This document shows, one piece after another, positions 42,769-51,960 of a stretch of 64,000 bases of DNA (position 1 is the first letter of the stretch; each line of letters opens with the position of its first letter). This stretch comes from Spartobacteria bacterium (GTDB lineage: Bacteria > Verrucomicrobiota > Verrucomicrobiia > Chthoniobacterales > UBA10450): contig PMSN01000012.1 of NCBI GenBank assembly GCA_003167555.1, forward strand, positions 79,987-143,986, read 5' to 3'. The translations under genes were made by a program, and so were the position numbers. The notes under the pieces were generated by a model. That model saw only the letters and a list, made by a program, of their open reading frames with translations, was not told the origin of the DNA and made no database searches.

Positions 42769-44184
42769 TCAAGCCAACAGATCGTAGCCCCGGCTGCCGG
42801 TGATGCGGCGGTGGGTGAATTCCCCGACCGCTGCCGGCTGGGAAAGAATCACGCGGGCATCGACGTCGGGCGCGTCCGCTTCCGTGCGGGCCACGAGCGG
42901 CTCGTCGACCAGAAGCCGCAACTCGCGTCCGATTTTTTCGTGCGCCATCTCGCGCGCGATCCGCTGCTGCGCCGTCATCGCGCGGCGATAACGCTCGTTT
43001 TTTATTTTCGCTGGAATTTGCTCCGGCATTTTCGCCGCCCGCGAGCCCTCTTCCTGCGAATATTTGAAAACTCCGAGCCGGTCGAATCGCGTCCGCTCGA
43101 TGAATTCGAGCAGCGACTCGAAAGCCGCGTCAGTTTCGCCGGGAAATCCGACGATGAACGTCGTGCGCAACGCCACCCCTGGAATGCCGGAGCGCAGAGC
43201 TGCCACCAGATCCTCGATATGCGCGCGACTAGTTTCCCGGCGCATCAGGCCAAGCATGCCCTCATCGATATGCTGGAGCGGCATGTCGATGTAACGCGCG
43301 ACCTTGTCGCATTGCGCGATCGTCTCGATCAGCTCGTTGCTCCAGTGCGCGGGGTGTGTGTAAAGCAGCCGCACCCAAAAATCTCCCTCGATGTTTTGGA
43401 TGTCGCGGAGCAAAGCCGTGAGCGTCGGCCCACGCGACGAATCCACCGGCTGGCGCGGCCCGGCCTTCGCCGTCCACAAATCCATTCCGTAGTAAGTGGT
43501 GTCCTGGCTGATGAGGTTTATCTCCCTCACCCCTTCGGCCACGAGCCCACGAATCTCGGCGAGGACCGAGTCCGGCTGCCGGCTGCGATGCCGCCCGCGC
43601 ATTTGCGGGATCACACAGAAACTGCACGGATGATTGCATCCCTCCGCGATTTTGAGATACGCGCTGTGGGTGGGCGTCAGTCGGAACCGGGGCGTGTCAT
43701 AATTTGGAATGTAAGTCGGCCGCTCGGTGACAAAACTGTCGCCTGTCTCGTTCCCGCCGGTCAGCACGCGCTGCACGATGGCTCCCAACTCCGCGACCTG
43801 GTCCAAGCCGACGAACGCATCCACTTCGGGCAATGATGCGCGAAGCTCGCGCGAAAAACGTTGCGCCATGCAGCCGCTCACGATCAGTTTTTGGCCCGGC
43901 TTTTTCCCGAGCCCGCGCTGTTGATGCGCCTCAAGGATTGCATCGATCGATTCTTCTTTCGCGGAATCGATGAACGCGCACGTGTTCACGACGAGCACGT
44001 CGGCTTCCTCGGCGAGGGATGTGATTTCCATTCCGTGCTGCAAAACGCTCCCGAGCATGATCTCGGCATCGACCAGGTTCTTCGCGCAACCCAGGCTGAT
44101 CATGCCGACTTTGGCGGCGGACTTCTGGTAGGGACGCCGCGCTGCGGCGTCCGTGTCGGAACTCACGCTAATCGATCGTGACAT
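42769..44184 (-). CDS. rimO: Ribosomal protein uS12 methylthiotransferase RimO
   Basis: A 471-residue radical SAM enzyme that adds a methylthio group to Asp of ribosomal protein S12. The UPF0004 domain begins KVGMISLGCAKNLVDAE, and the radical SAM cluster is GCNHPCSFCVIPQMRG (CX3CX2C). The TRAM domain is at the C-terminus. The first 27 residues include SSDTDAAARRPYQKS, which is encoded by half of palindromic repeat F (44127-44152), so the start is either at 44184, adding repeat-derived residues, or nearer the conserved GMISLG. It overlaps the upstream rodZ-like gene by 17 bases with the longer start. Confidence 0.93.
   Translation of the reverse strand: MSRSISVSSDTDAAARRPYQKSAAKVGMISLGCAKNLVDAEIMLGSVLQHGMEITSLAEEADVLVVNTCAFIDSAKEESIDAILEAHQQRGLGKKPGQKLIVSGCMAQRFSRELRASLPEVDAFVGLDQVAELGAIVQRVLTGGNETGDSFVTERPTYIPNYDTPRFRLTPTHSAYLKIAEGCNHPCSFCVIPQMRGRHRSRQPDSVLAEIRGLVAEGVREINLISQDTTYYGMDLWTAKAGPRQPVDSSRGPTLTALLRDIQNIEGDFWVRLLYTHPAHWSNELIETIAQCDKVARYIDMPLQHIDEGMLGLMRRETSRAHIEDLVAALRSGIPGVALRTTFIVGFPGETDAAFESLLEFIERTRFDRLGVFKYSQEEGSRAAKMPEQIPAKIKNERYRRAMTAQQRIAREMAHEKIGRELRLLVDEPLVARTEADAPDVDARVILSQPAAVGEFTHRRITGSRGYDLLA
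44127..44152. repeat. Half copy of palindromic repeat family F, inside rimO
   Basis: GGTAGGGACGCCGCGCTGCG and GCGTCC match the arm of the full copy at 26300-26371. It lies within the coding sequence of rimO and encodes part of its non-conserved N-terminus. Confidence 0.78.
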
Positions 44185-45082
44185 TCGCGTCTCCCTTGGT
44201 GATCCGCTTGCCGTTTTTCTTGATCTCGACCGCGGTGGTGTCGAGCACCTTCACGGCGATATGGGTTCCTTGAAAATGCACGACCCCATCGGTTGGAGTG
44301 ATCCAACGCTCCAAGGCGGACGCCTCGTCGTCATCCACGGTCACCTTCACGTAGGTTTTCTTGAGCGCGCGAATCTCGACTTTGGTCGGACCGCTCGGCG
44401 AGGCAGACGCGCTCGTTTGTGCCTTGGCCAAATCGTCGGGATGCACGGCCTCGGCACGCCGCACTTCCGGTTCGGAAGCGGCCGGTGTCGGAGCCGGTGT
44501 GGTGACGGCTACGGTCGGTTGGACCGGCGGCGCGGTGGTCGCGGCAACCACTGGCGGGGTGGCGTTCTCCGCGGGCAAAGCACGAGGCGCGACAACTTTT
44601 GTTTGGCTCGCGCTCGGTGAGGCGGCCGGAGTGTTCGCCGGCCTCGGCTTGAGACGCTGGAGTTCGAGAATCCACCGGATGCAGACGAACCCGACCACCA
44701 AGACAATGACGCCGATGACGAAGGGCGCGAGCGATCCGCGGTTTCCCCCGCTGCTGCTGCGGCTAACCGTGCGTTGTTTTCGCGTCGACATTGGCCGGCT
44801 CGGCGGCGGCTCGGGGTTGTCCTGGAGATACGCATAACCATCTACCGTCACGCCTTGGGAGTTCTCAAACGCCTCCAGGTAAGGAGACACGTCCACCTCC
44901 AGGAACTTTCCGTAGATGACGAGAAATCCCTTGGCGTAAGCCAGACTGGCGAACTGCGAAAAATCCTCGTTCTCGATCTCTTCGAGGCGGCCCGGCCGGA
45001 TTTTGGTCATGCGGCCGGCTTCTTCGAGCGTGAGATTTCGCGCGAGGCGTGCGTCCTTTAATTTCTTACCGAGACCTTCCAT
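44168..45082 (-). CDS. rodZ: RodZ-like helix-turn-helix membrane protein
   Basis: A 304-residue protein in the RodZ layout: N-terminal HTH (GKKLKDARLARNLTLEEAGRMTKI), basic juxtamembrane region, one membrane helix (APFVIGVIVLVVGFVCIRWILEL, about residues 120-142), an Ala/Pro/Thr-rich linker, and a C-terminal beta domain (DUF4115-like, VEIRALKKTYVKVTVDD). RodZ links the MreB cytoskeleton to the cell wall machinery. The order ftsK-rodZ-rimO on one strand fits a cell-shape and division neighbourhood. The linker is longer and simpler in composition than usual. Confidence 0.85.
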   Translation of the reverse strand: MEGLGKKLKDARLARNLTLEEAGRMTKIRPGRLEEIENEDFSQFASLAYAKGFLVIYGKFLEVDVSPYLEAFENSQGVTVDGYAYLQDNPEPPPSRPMSTRKQRTVSRSSSGGNRGSLAPFVIGVIVLVVGFVCIRWILELQRLKPRPANTPAASPSASQTKVVAPRALPAENATPPVVAATTAPPVQPTVAVTTPAPTPAASEPEVRRAEAVHPDDLAKAQTSASASPSGPTKVEIRALKKTYVKVTVDDDEASALERWITPTDGVVHFQGTHIAVKVLDTTAVEIKKNGKRITKGDANVTID

Positions 45083-45106
45083 GGAAAATTCGTGTGCGTC
45101 GCCCGG

Positions 45107-47542
45107 TTACACCGTGGCGTCGAGGTCGACGAGAATCTCGCGCGGCTTCGCGCCTTCGCCGGGCCCCAATATGCCGCGCTGCTCCAGAATATCAACGATC
45201 CGTGCCGCGCGCGTGTAACCCAGACGCAGACGGCGTTGCAACAGCGAAGTCGACGCGCGTTTCTCCTGCCGGATAATTTCGAGACATTTTTCCACGAGCT
45301 CCTCGTCTTCATCAGTCACTTCCTCCGCGGATGCGCTCGACAATTGCAATTTGTCCTGCATCGCGAGATCGAACGATGGCGGACTTTGCGCGGCGACGAA
45401 TTCGACGAGCCGATGAATTTCTTCGTCGGTCACGAGCACGCCTTGCGCGCGGATGAGCCGCGACGTGCTCGGCGGCAGATAAAGCATGTCGCCTTGGCCT
45501 AACAAACGGTCCGCGCCGTTTTCATCCAGGATCACGCGGCTGTCGATCTTCGATGCTACTTGAAACGCGATTCGGCTCGGGATGTTCGCCTTGATCACGC
45601 CGGTGATGACGTCGGCGCGCGGCGTTTGCGTCGCGACGATGAGATGGATTCCGGCCGCGCGCGCCATTTGCGTGATGCGCGCGATGGCGCTTTCCACATC
45701 GGCTGGCGCCGTTTGCATCAGGTCCGCCAGCTCGTCAATGATGATGACGATGTAAGGCATGCGATCCGGAATCACGAGTTCGTCTTCGCGCGGGACTTTG
45801 ATCTCTGCGGTGGTCGCTGCGTCCGCGCTTCGATTACTGGCCGGCGACACGCCCGCCTCTGCCTCGTCATCCAATTCCTTCTGAGTCTTCTTCGGCGGGC
45901 GTCCGTTGAAGCTCGTGATGTTGCGAACGCCAGCCTGCGCGAAAATCTTGTAGCGCTTTTCCATTTCATCGATCACCCAGCGCAACGCCAGCAGCACCTT
46001 CTTCGGATCGGTCACGACCGGGATGGCCAGATGCGGCAACGCGTTATAGACCTGCATTTCGACCACCTTTGGATCGATCATGATGAAGCGCAGCTCTTTC
46101 GGCGTGAACCGGAAGATCATGCTGGCGACGAGCGCGTTGATGCAAACGCTCTTGCCGCTGCCGGTCGTCCCCGCGACGAGCAAATGCGGCATCTGCGCGA
46201 GATCGGCGATGATCGTTTTGCCGTAAACATCCTTGCCGAGTGCGAGCGGCAATTTCGATCGTGTCTTGGCCTCTTCCCAATCCTGCGATTGCAGCAGCTC
46301 GCGCAGCGACACTTTCACTTTGCGCGTGTTGGCCAGCTCGATGCCGACCGTGTCTTTGCCGGGAATGGGCGCGAGAATATTGATCCGTTCTGCGCTCGTG
46401 GCGCGGGCCAGATCGCGCTCGAGCGCGACGATTTTGTCCACGCGCACGCCTTTGGCTGGGTAGACTTCGTACCGCGTGATGGTCGGTCCTTTTGTGATGT
46501 CACCCGCCGCGACCGCAATTCCGAATTGGGCCAGTGTTTCGATGAGGACCTGCTGGATCTGCTCGAGTTCGGCCGGATCGGCCGCGGTTCGGCCCTCGGT
46601 GTCGTGTTCGTCCAGGAGATCGAATCCGGGCAGGGTATAGTTCTCCGCGTCCCAAGGTTGACTCGTTAGGCCAGATGGCGCTTTGGTTTTCTTTTCCGGC
46701 CCGCGCAGCTCCGCCAGCGACGGTTTCTTGCGCGCCGGCTCCTCCGGCAACGCAGTGGTATCGACCACTTTCGGTTTCGGCCGGTTCGCGAGTTCCTCCG
46801 GCGAAATGAATGCCGTGGCCGGTTCCGGCACCGGCGCGCCTTGCTTTTTCAATTGCTTCTCGATAAGGCGCTGCTGTTTCGCGAGTTCCTGCTGGCTGAT
46901 CTTCAGGCGGCCCTTCAAATCCGAGTTACGCAAGCGCCGCTTCAGTTGCCACTCGCGCAACGCGACGATTCCATTCCGCACACCCGCCACGCTCTGGCGC
47001 ACAATGTGGATCGGGCGCAGACCCGTCATGAGGATGAGACTGCTCACGTAAATCGCGGCGAGGAGAATGATCGAGCCGACGCCGCCCATCCAGTTGAGCA
47101 GTAATTTTTTTCCGATGGCGTAGCCGAGCCAGCCGCCCGGGCCCTGGATATTGAACGACGAGCGCCAACCTTGCAGGTGCTGCGTTTGAAGCTGAAGCAG
47201 GCAGGCGCCCGAAACGATGAAGAGAACGATCCAGCCAAGGCGTGGTGTGACGCGCAATTTCGAATCAAACAATTTCGCGCCGCCGAAGCCGAGCAGGACG
47301 ACGGCGAGAAAATAGGAAGCCGCGCCCATCATCATGTAGGAAAACCCCGCGACGATCGCGCCAAACGGGCCGATGAAATTTTGCGCGGGCCGGTTCGGCG
47401 ACGAGACCTGGCTGAACCAGATCCAGGGCGGAACATCCTTGGGCGTGTAGGAAATCAGCGCGAGGAAAAACAGCGTGCCGGCGCCGAGCAGAAGGAGAGC
47501 GAAGACTTCATTCCACGCCGTATTCTTGGTAGTTCGGGCCAC
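45107..47542 (-). CDS. ftsK: DNA translocase FtsK
   Basis: An 811-residue FtsK/SpoIIIE. Four membrane helices at the N-terminus (residues about 15-180), a linker with helical and Pro-rich parts, then the RecA-like motor: FGIAVAAGDITKGPTITRYE, Walker A GTTGSGKSVCINAL (about 455-468), Walker B YIVIIIDELADLM, VATQTPRADVITGVIKANIP and FQVASKIDSRVILDENGADRLLG. The C-terminal winged-helix gamma domain, which reads polar DNA sequences, is present (DEELVEKCLEIIRQEKRAS onward). It pumps DNA at the septum for chromosome dimer resolution. The gene ends 24 bases before the rodZ-like gene. Confidence 0.96.
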   Translation of the reverse strand: MARTTKNTAWNEVFALLLLGAGTLFFLALISYTPKDVPPWIWFSQVSSPNRPAQNFIGPFGAIVAGFSYMMMGAASYFLAVVLLGFGGAKLFDSKLRVTPRLGWIVLFIVSGACLLQLQTQHLQGWRSSFNIQGPGGWLGYAIGKKLLLNWMGGVGSIILLAAIYVSSLILMTGLRPIHIVRQSVAGVRNGIVALREWQLKRRLRNSDLKGRLKISQQELAKQQRLIEKQLKKQGAPVPEPATAFISPEELANRPKPKVVDTTALPEEPARKKPSLAELRGPEKKTKAPSGLTSQPWDAENYTLPGFDLLDEHDTEGRTAADPAELEQIQQVLIETLAQFGIAVAAGDITKGPTITRYEVYPAKGVRVDKIVALERDLARATSAERINILAPIPGKDTVGIELANTRKVKVSLRELLQSQDWEEAKTRSKLPLALGKDVYGKTIIADLAQMPHLLVAGTTGSGKSVCINALVASMIFRFTPKELRFIMIDPKVVEMQVYNALPHLAIPVVTDPKKVLLALRWVIDEMEKRYKIFAQAGVRNITSFNGRPPKKTQKELDDEAEAGVSPASNRSADAATTAEIKVPREDELVIPDRMPYIVIIIDELADLMQTAPADVESAIARITQMARAAGIHLIVATQTPRADVITGVIKANIPSRIAFQVASKIDSRVILDENGADRLLGQGDMLYLPPSTSRLIRAQGVLVTDEEIHRLVEFVAAQSPPSFDLAMQDKLQLSSASAEEVTDEDEELVEKCLEIIRQEKRASTSLLQRRLRLGYTRAARIVDILEQRGILGPGEGAKPREILVDLDATV

Positions 47543-47610
47543 TGCGGCTCACAGTAATCCGCCGGAGAGCCCTTTCAATTTCATTCCGAGGGAAGGTCGG
47601 CAGCGAAGAA

Positions 47611-47727
47611 GAAGAAAACGCCGAACGCCCAACGCCGAAACACCCAATGTCGAACTCCAGAACCTCGGCGACAAATCCTCTTCATTCGGGATTCGATGTT
47701 CGGCGTTGGGCGTTCGGCGTTTTCTTC
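47611..47727. repeat. Palindromic intergenic repeat, family H (copy 1, perfect arms)
   Basis: Arms of 29 bases (GAAGAAAACGCCGAACGCCC then AACGCCGAA at 47611-47639; the exact reverse at 47699-47727) surround a 59-base loop. It lies upstream of the lipoprotein and POT genes and downstream of nothing but the ftsK start, in a 247-base region with no other gene that I can see. A partial copy is at 55178-55211. Confidence 0.9.
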
Positions 47728-47789
47728 CTTTTCTTCAACGCTTTCCTTCTTGCGCCCCGCGACGCTCGACGCTTACTGTGCCGAACCTT

Positions 47790-47999
47790 ATGCGATCAAT
47801 TCTTCGCAGAGCCGGCCTGACGCTCTCGGCCGGGTTACTCATCTTCTGCTGCTCGTGCGAACGTCATCACGTCGGCGAGTTGCCGCTGGAACAGGAAACA
47901 AAAGCGCCGGCGGAAGTCGACGCCACCACTTACGCTTCTCCCTCACCCGCGGCACGGGCCACGCCGGCCAATTTTTTCCCGGATCAGCCCAAACCCTGA
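47790..47999 (+). CDS. Small lipoprotein
   Basis: A 69-residue protein from ATG 47790. The signal peptide (RRAGLTLSAGLLIFCCSC) carries a lipobox ending in Cys; three cysteines sit close together. The mature part is short and polar (GELPLEQETKAPAEVD, then Ala/Pro/Thr to the end). It stops 17 bases before the POT transporter gene and may be its co-transcribed companion. No family recognised. Confidence 0.65.
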   Translation: MRSILRRAGLTLSAGLLIFCCSCERHHVGELPLEQETKAPAEVDATTYASPSPAARATPANFFPDQPKP

Positions 48000-48016
48000 G
48001 CCGACAGGACCGACGC

Positions 48017-49417
48017 ATGGCTAATCACGAGTACGCCACCAAGCCGCCGAACATTTCCACGATGCCTCCGGGCGTCCCGTACATCATCGGGAACGAAGCC
48101 GCCGAGCGCTTCTCGTTCTACGGCATGCGATCGATCCTGATCGTCTTCATGACCCAATACATCGTGACGAGTGCTGGCGCGTCCGATCACATGAGTCCGG
48201 CGGAGGCGCGGCAAAATTTCGCGCTCTTTGTCTCGGCGGTTTATTTCCTCCCGATCTTCGGTGCGATTCTCGCGGAAGGTTTCATCGGAAAATATCAGAC
48301 GATTTTCTGGCTCTCGATCGTTTACTGCTTCGGGCATTTCGCGCTTGCGCTCAACGACACGCGCATGGGCTTGCTCCTCGGCCTTGGCCTGATCGCGTTC
48401 GGTTCCGGCGGGATCAAGCCCTGTGTCTCGGCCAACGTCGGCGATCAATTCGGCGAATCGAACAAACACCTGCTCTCAAAAGTCTTCGGCTGGTTTTATT
48501 TCTCGATCAACGCTGGATCATTCATCTCCACGATTGCATGTCCGTTTCTCCTCGCCGATCCGCGCTTTGGTCCTCGCTGGGCGTTCGGCATCCCAGGCGT
48601 GGCGATGGTGATCGCAACGATTTTCTTTTGGGCCGGTCGCAAAAAGTTTGTCCATATTCCGCCCGCTGGTCTCGGCTTTCTCAAGCAGATGTTCAGCAAA
48701 GAGGGCTTGGGCGCTCTTCTCCGGCTCGCGGTCGTCTATGTTTTCGTCGCGGTCTTTTGGTCGCTCTGGGACCAGAGCAGTGGCGGTTCGTGGACGTTGC
48801 AAGCGCAGAAAATGGATCTGCATTGGTTCGGAATGGATTTGCTCGCGTCGCAGGTGCAGACCGCGAATCCGATTTTGATCCTCATCTTTATTCCGATCGT
48901 AAATTACGGCCTTTATCCGTTCATCAGTCGATTTTTCCCGCTCACTCCATTGCGCAAGATCGGCATCGGTCTTTTTCTCACGGCGGGCAGTTACCTCGTC
49001 ATTTGGTATATCCAGCAAATGATCGATGCCGGTCAAAAGCCGAGCGTGAACTGGCAGTTCCTCGCCTATGTCATTCTCACCCTGGGCGAAGCCATGGTCT
49101 CGATCACCGGTCTTGAGTTTTCCTATACCCAGGCGCCTAACAAAATGAAGAGCGCGGTCATGGCCCTCTGGCTCTTCACCGTTTCCATGGGCAACCTTTT
49201 CACCGCCGGCGTCAATTATTTCATCCGCAACGACGATGGAACTGTGAAGATGAACGACCAGCAATACTTCCTCTTCTTTGCCGCGCTGATGGTCGTGGCG
49301 GCTGTGATCTTTGTCATCGTCGCGACCTTTTATCGAGGCCGGACTTACCTTCAATCGCAGGAGACCCCGCTGGAAGATCTGCCGCCGGACGCCGCGACCG
49401 AACTCGGCATGCCCTGA
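48017..49417 (+). CDS. POT-family proton-dependent peptide transporter
   Basis: A 466-residue transporter of the PTR/POT family. The start at 48017 (MANHEYATKPP) precedes the hallmark IIGNEAAERFSFYGMRSIL (ExxER). About 12-14 membrane segments follow, with FSINAGSFIST, GSGGIKPCVSANVGDQFG and the PTR2 signature TLGEAMVSITGLEFSYTQAPNKMKS. It imports di- and tripeptides with protons across the inner membrane. The next gene, a DUF885 metallopeptidase, may digest related peptides. Central region is shorter than in eukaryotic versions. Confidence 0.92.
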   Translation: MANHEYATKPPNISTMPPGVPYIIGNEAAERFSFYGMRSILIVFMTQYIVTSAGASDHMSPAEARQNFALFVSAVYFLPIFGAILAEGFIGKYQTIFWLSIVYCFGHFALALNDTRMGLLLGLGLIAFGSGGIKPCVSANVGDQFGESNKHLLSKVFGWFYFSINAGSFISTIACPFLLADPRFGPRWAFGIPGVAMVIATIFFWAGRKKFVHIPPAGLGFLKQMFSKEGLGALLRLAVVYVFVAVFWSLWDQSSGGSWTLQAQKMDLHWFGMDLLASQVQTANPILILIFIPIVNYGLYPFISRFFPLTPLRKIGIGLFLTAGSYLVIWYIQQMIDAGQKPSVNWQFLAYVILTLGEAMVSITGLEFSYTQAPNKMKSAVMALWLFTVSMGNLFTAGVNYFIRNDDGTVKMNDQQYFLFFAALMVVAAVIFVIVATFYRGRTYLQSQETPLEDLPPDAATELGMP

Positions 49418-49424
49418 GACGCCC

Positions 49425-51158
49425 ATGAAAACAATCTTTCTCTCAATCGCCCTGTCTCTGCTTCTTCCTTTTACGAACGCATTCGCAACGCCCGATGACG
49501 AGCGCTTTCAAAAACTCGCGAACGAATACATCGAGCAAACTCTCCAATCGCATCCCGAGCAGGCGACCGAGCTGGGCGATCATCGGTTCGATGATCGGCT
49601 GACCGATTACTCGCCGGAAACGCGCGCGAAGGAACTCGCGGACGCGAAAGCTTTTCGCGAAAAGCTCAACACCTTCGGGCCGGATGCGAAGTTGAGCGCC
49701 ACGAACGGTGTCGATCTGCGCATCCTGAAAGACAACGTCGATTACCAGATCTTCGATCTCGAAGAATTGAAGGACGAAGATTGGAACCCGCTCGTTTACA
49801 ACCAGAGTCTGGCCAACAGCCTTTACCTCATCGTCGCGCGCGATTTCGATTCGCCGGAAAAGCGGATCCCGAATTTGCGGAAACGGATGGAGGGAATTCC
49901 CGCCGTCATTGCGCAAGCGAAAGCGAATTTGAAACATTCGCCGAAAGTTCACACTGAGACCGCGATCGATCAGATGCAGGGCGCGGTCGGCTTTGTGCGC
50001 GAAGGCCTGAATCCGCTGCTCGATCGCGCGCCGCAAATGAAGAAGGAGCTGGCGCCGCTCCAGGAAAAGACCGCCGCGGCCCTCGAAGAATATCAGAAAT
50101 GGTTGAAGGAGGATTTGCTTCCCCGGTCCGACGGCGATTTCCGGCTCGGGATGGATAAGTTCCGCAAGAAACTCCGGTTCGCCCTCGCCTCCGATCTTTC
50201 GGTCGAAGAATTGATGAAGCGCGCGCAGGCCGATCTCGTCGCGACCCAAACCGCAATCTACGAAACCGCGCTGCCGCTTTACAAAAAATATTTCCCGAAC
50301 GCGGACGCGGCCACAATCGCCGACAAGAAAAAAGTGACAACCGCTGTGCTCGACAAACTGGCCGAGCAGCATCCCGACGATAACACGATCGTCGCCACGG
50401 CGGAGAAGGTCGTGACGGAAGCGACGGATTTTGTCCGGAAAAAGAATCTCGTCCGGGTCCCGGACAAGCCGTTGAAAGTCATCGTGATGCCGGAGTTCAA
50501 GCGCGGGCAGGGGATCGCCTACTGCGATTCGCCCGGGCCGTTGGAGAAAAACGGCGAGACGTTTTTCGCGTGTGAGCCGACGCCGAAAGATTGGACGCCG
50601 CAACGGAAGGAATCGTTCTACCGCGAATACAACAACTACATGGTGCGGGACCTGACCGTGCACGAGGCGATGCCGGGGCATTATCTGCAACTGGCGCACT
50701 CGAATGAATTTCACGCGCCCACGCTCGTGCGCGCGATCTTCCAGAGCGGTAGCTTCGTCGAAGGCTGGGCGGTTTATATGGAGCAGGTCATGGCCGAGGC
50801 GGGATACGGCGGGGCGGAAGTGAAGATGCAGCAGTTAAAGATGCGCCTGCGCGTGATCTGCAACGCGATCCTCGATCAAAGCATTCACACCGCGAACATG
50901 AGCGAGCAGCAGGCGCTCGACTTGATGATGAAAGAAGGCTTTCAGCAGGAAGGCGAAGCCGTCGCGAAATGGAAACGCGCCCGGCTCGGCTCGACCCAAC
51001 TCTCCACCTATTTCATCGGCGTAACCGAGCATCTCGAAATGCGCGAGCGCGCCAAAGCGAAAGCGGGCAAGTCGTTCGATCTCCGGAAGTACAACGACAG
51101 CGTGCTTTCTTTCGGGAGTCCGCCGGTGAAGTACGTTCGCGAGTTGCTCGGCTTGTAG
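49425..51158 (+). CDS. DUF885 secreted zinc metallopeptidase
   Basis: A 577-residue secreted protein. Start at 49425 gives a signal peptide (MKTIFLSIALSLLLPFTNAFA). The zinc motif HEAMPGHYLQLAH (HExxxH) and the downstream GSFVEGWAVYMEQVM glutamate are those of the DUF885/M3-like gluzincin group. EQATELGDHRFDDRL near the N-terminus is also conserved in this family. Reported members include peptidases for glycine- or dipeptide-type substrates; the exact substrate is unknown. It follows the POT gene by seven bases and its stop TAG is shared with palindromic repeat A. Confidence 0.9.
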   Translation: MKTIFLSIALSLLLPFTNAFATPDDERFQKLANEYIEQTLQSHPEQATELGDHRFDDRLTDYSPETRAKELADAKAFREKLNTFGPDAKLSATNGVDLRILKDNVDYQIFDLEELKDEDWNPLVYNQSLANSLYLIVARDFDSPEKRIPNLRKRMEGIPAVIAQAKANLKHSPKVHTETAIDQMQGAVGFVREGLNPLLDRAPQMKKELAPLQEKTAAALEEYQKWLKEDLLPRSDGDFRLGMDKFRKKLRFALASDLSVEELMKRAQADLVATQTAIYETALPLYKKYFPNADAATIADKKKVTTAVLDKLAEQHPDDNTIVATAEKVVTEATDFVRKKNLVRVPDKPLKVIVMPEFKRGQGIAYCDSPGPLEKNGETFFACEPTPKDWTPQRKESFYREYNNYMVRDLTVHEAMPGHYLQLAHSNEFHAPTLVRAIFQSGSFVEGWAVYMEQVMAEAGYGGAEVKMQQLKMRLRVICNAILDQSIHTANMSEQQALDLMMKEGFQQEGEAVAKWKRARLGSTQLSTYFIGVTEHLEMRERAKAKAGKSFDLRKYNDSVLSFGSPPVKYVRELLGL

Positions 51159-51242
51159 GTGGAGCGAGCGCTTTCGCTTGATGCCAAACTGGCGGCGAAG
51201 CCGCGAATGAAAAACATCGCGCGCCGGAGCGCGCGATCCACC
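51158..51242. repeat. Palindromic intergenic repeat, family A (copy 2)
   Basis: GGTGGAGCGAGCGC at the left, GCGCCGGAGCGCGCGATCCACC at the right (in part GGAGCGCGCGATCCACC). The first base is the last base of the DUF885 stop codon. Gene-free up to 51287. Confidence 0.8.
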
Positions 51243-51287
51243 GAGTCCCCCGCTTTACTTCGCCGTTGAAGGGTCGCAAAGTCGGCC

Positions 51288-51935
51288 ATGCTCAACGTGG
51301 CCACCTGGATTCGACCGAAGGACGAGAAGTGGTTCCGTCGTGCTTTCGCACAGCATCCCGAAGTGCGTCTCTGGAATGCGATGCAGGAAGAGGCGCCGCT
51401 CGAAAAAATGGATGGCCTGCTCTTGACCGGGGGTGCGGATGTCGCGGAGGAATTTCTCAAGCAACCCGTGCCCGATCCCTCCGTGCTCGAAAAGGATGCC
51501 GATCCGAAACGCGATCGCTGGGAATTCATGGCGACGGAAAATGCGCTGGAACGGCGTCTCCCGATCTTCGCCATTTGCAAAGGCATGCAGCTTTTCAACA
51601 TCGCGCTCGGCGGCACGCTTCGCCTCGATATTCCCGGACATAACGCGCCGGAAATGAAGGACCACAATATCCAGCCGTTGCGCACCGACGCGTCCGCCAC
51701 GCATCGCCTCGAAAAAGTAAACAGCTCGCATCATCAGGCGGTCGATCGTCTCGGCGACGGCCTCGAGGTGGAAGCCTGGTGCAAAACGGACGACATCATC
51801 GAACAAATTCGCCTGCGCGATTATCCGTTCGCGCTCGCCGTCCAATATCATCCCGAGCGCGGCGATGGTTATGAGGAGCTTTTCGCCGATTTTGTTTCGC
51901 ACCTCAGCGCGGCAAATGATTCGCTAAATCACTAA
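51288..51935 (+). CDS. Class I glutamine amidotransferase, gamma-glutamyl-GABA hydrolase (C26) type
   Basis: A 215-residue hydrolase. The nucleophile Cys97 is in FAICKGMQLFNIALGGTL, the Glu/His pair in LAVQYHPERGDG, and the first block is MDGLLLTGGADV, as in PuuD-like gamma-glutamyl hydrolases. PuuD frees GABA from gamma-glutamyl-GABA in putrescine breakdown; other members cleave folate polyglutamates, so the substrate is open. The final residues NDSLNH and the stop TAA are encoded by palindromic repeat G (51917-51953), so its native C-terminus was lost or extended. Confidence 0.85.
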   Translation: MLNVATWIRPKDEKWFRRAFAQHPEVRLWNAMQEEAPLEKMDGLLLTGGADVAEEFLKQPVPDPSVLEKDADPKRDRWEFMATENALERRLPIFAICKGMQLFNIALGGTLRLDIPGHNAPEMKDHNIQPLRTDASATHRLEKVNSSHHQAVDRLGDGLEVEAWCKTDDIIEQIRLRDYPFALAVQYHPERGDGYEELFADFVSHLSAANDSLNH

Positions 51936-51953
51936 GTCGTTAATTCGCTAATT
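51917..51953. repeat. AT-rich palindromic repeat, family G half copy overlapping a coding end
   Basis: ATTCGCTAAATCACTAAGTC and GTTAATTCGCTAATTG match the right arm of the copy at 28481-28557. It gives the last codons and stop of the amidotransferase gene and ends eight bases before the HAD gene ATG. Confidence 0.82.
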
Positions 51954-51960
51954 GTTCTCC

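Noticed and set aside
47475..48016. A longer protein reading from 47475 into the small lipoprotein
   Set aside because: The upstream part crosses the perfect family H palindrome. The ATG at 47790 opens a proper lipoprotein signal.
28481..51953. Family G repeats as a CRISPR array or att sites
   Set aside because: Copies are 10-20 kb apart, palindromic, vary in length and lack regular spacers. No integrase or cas gene is near, although one copy adjoins the tRNA-Arg.
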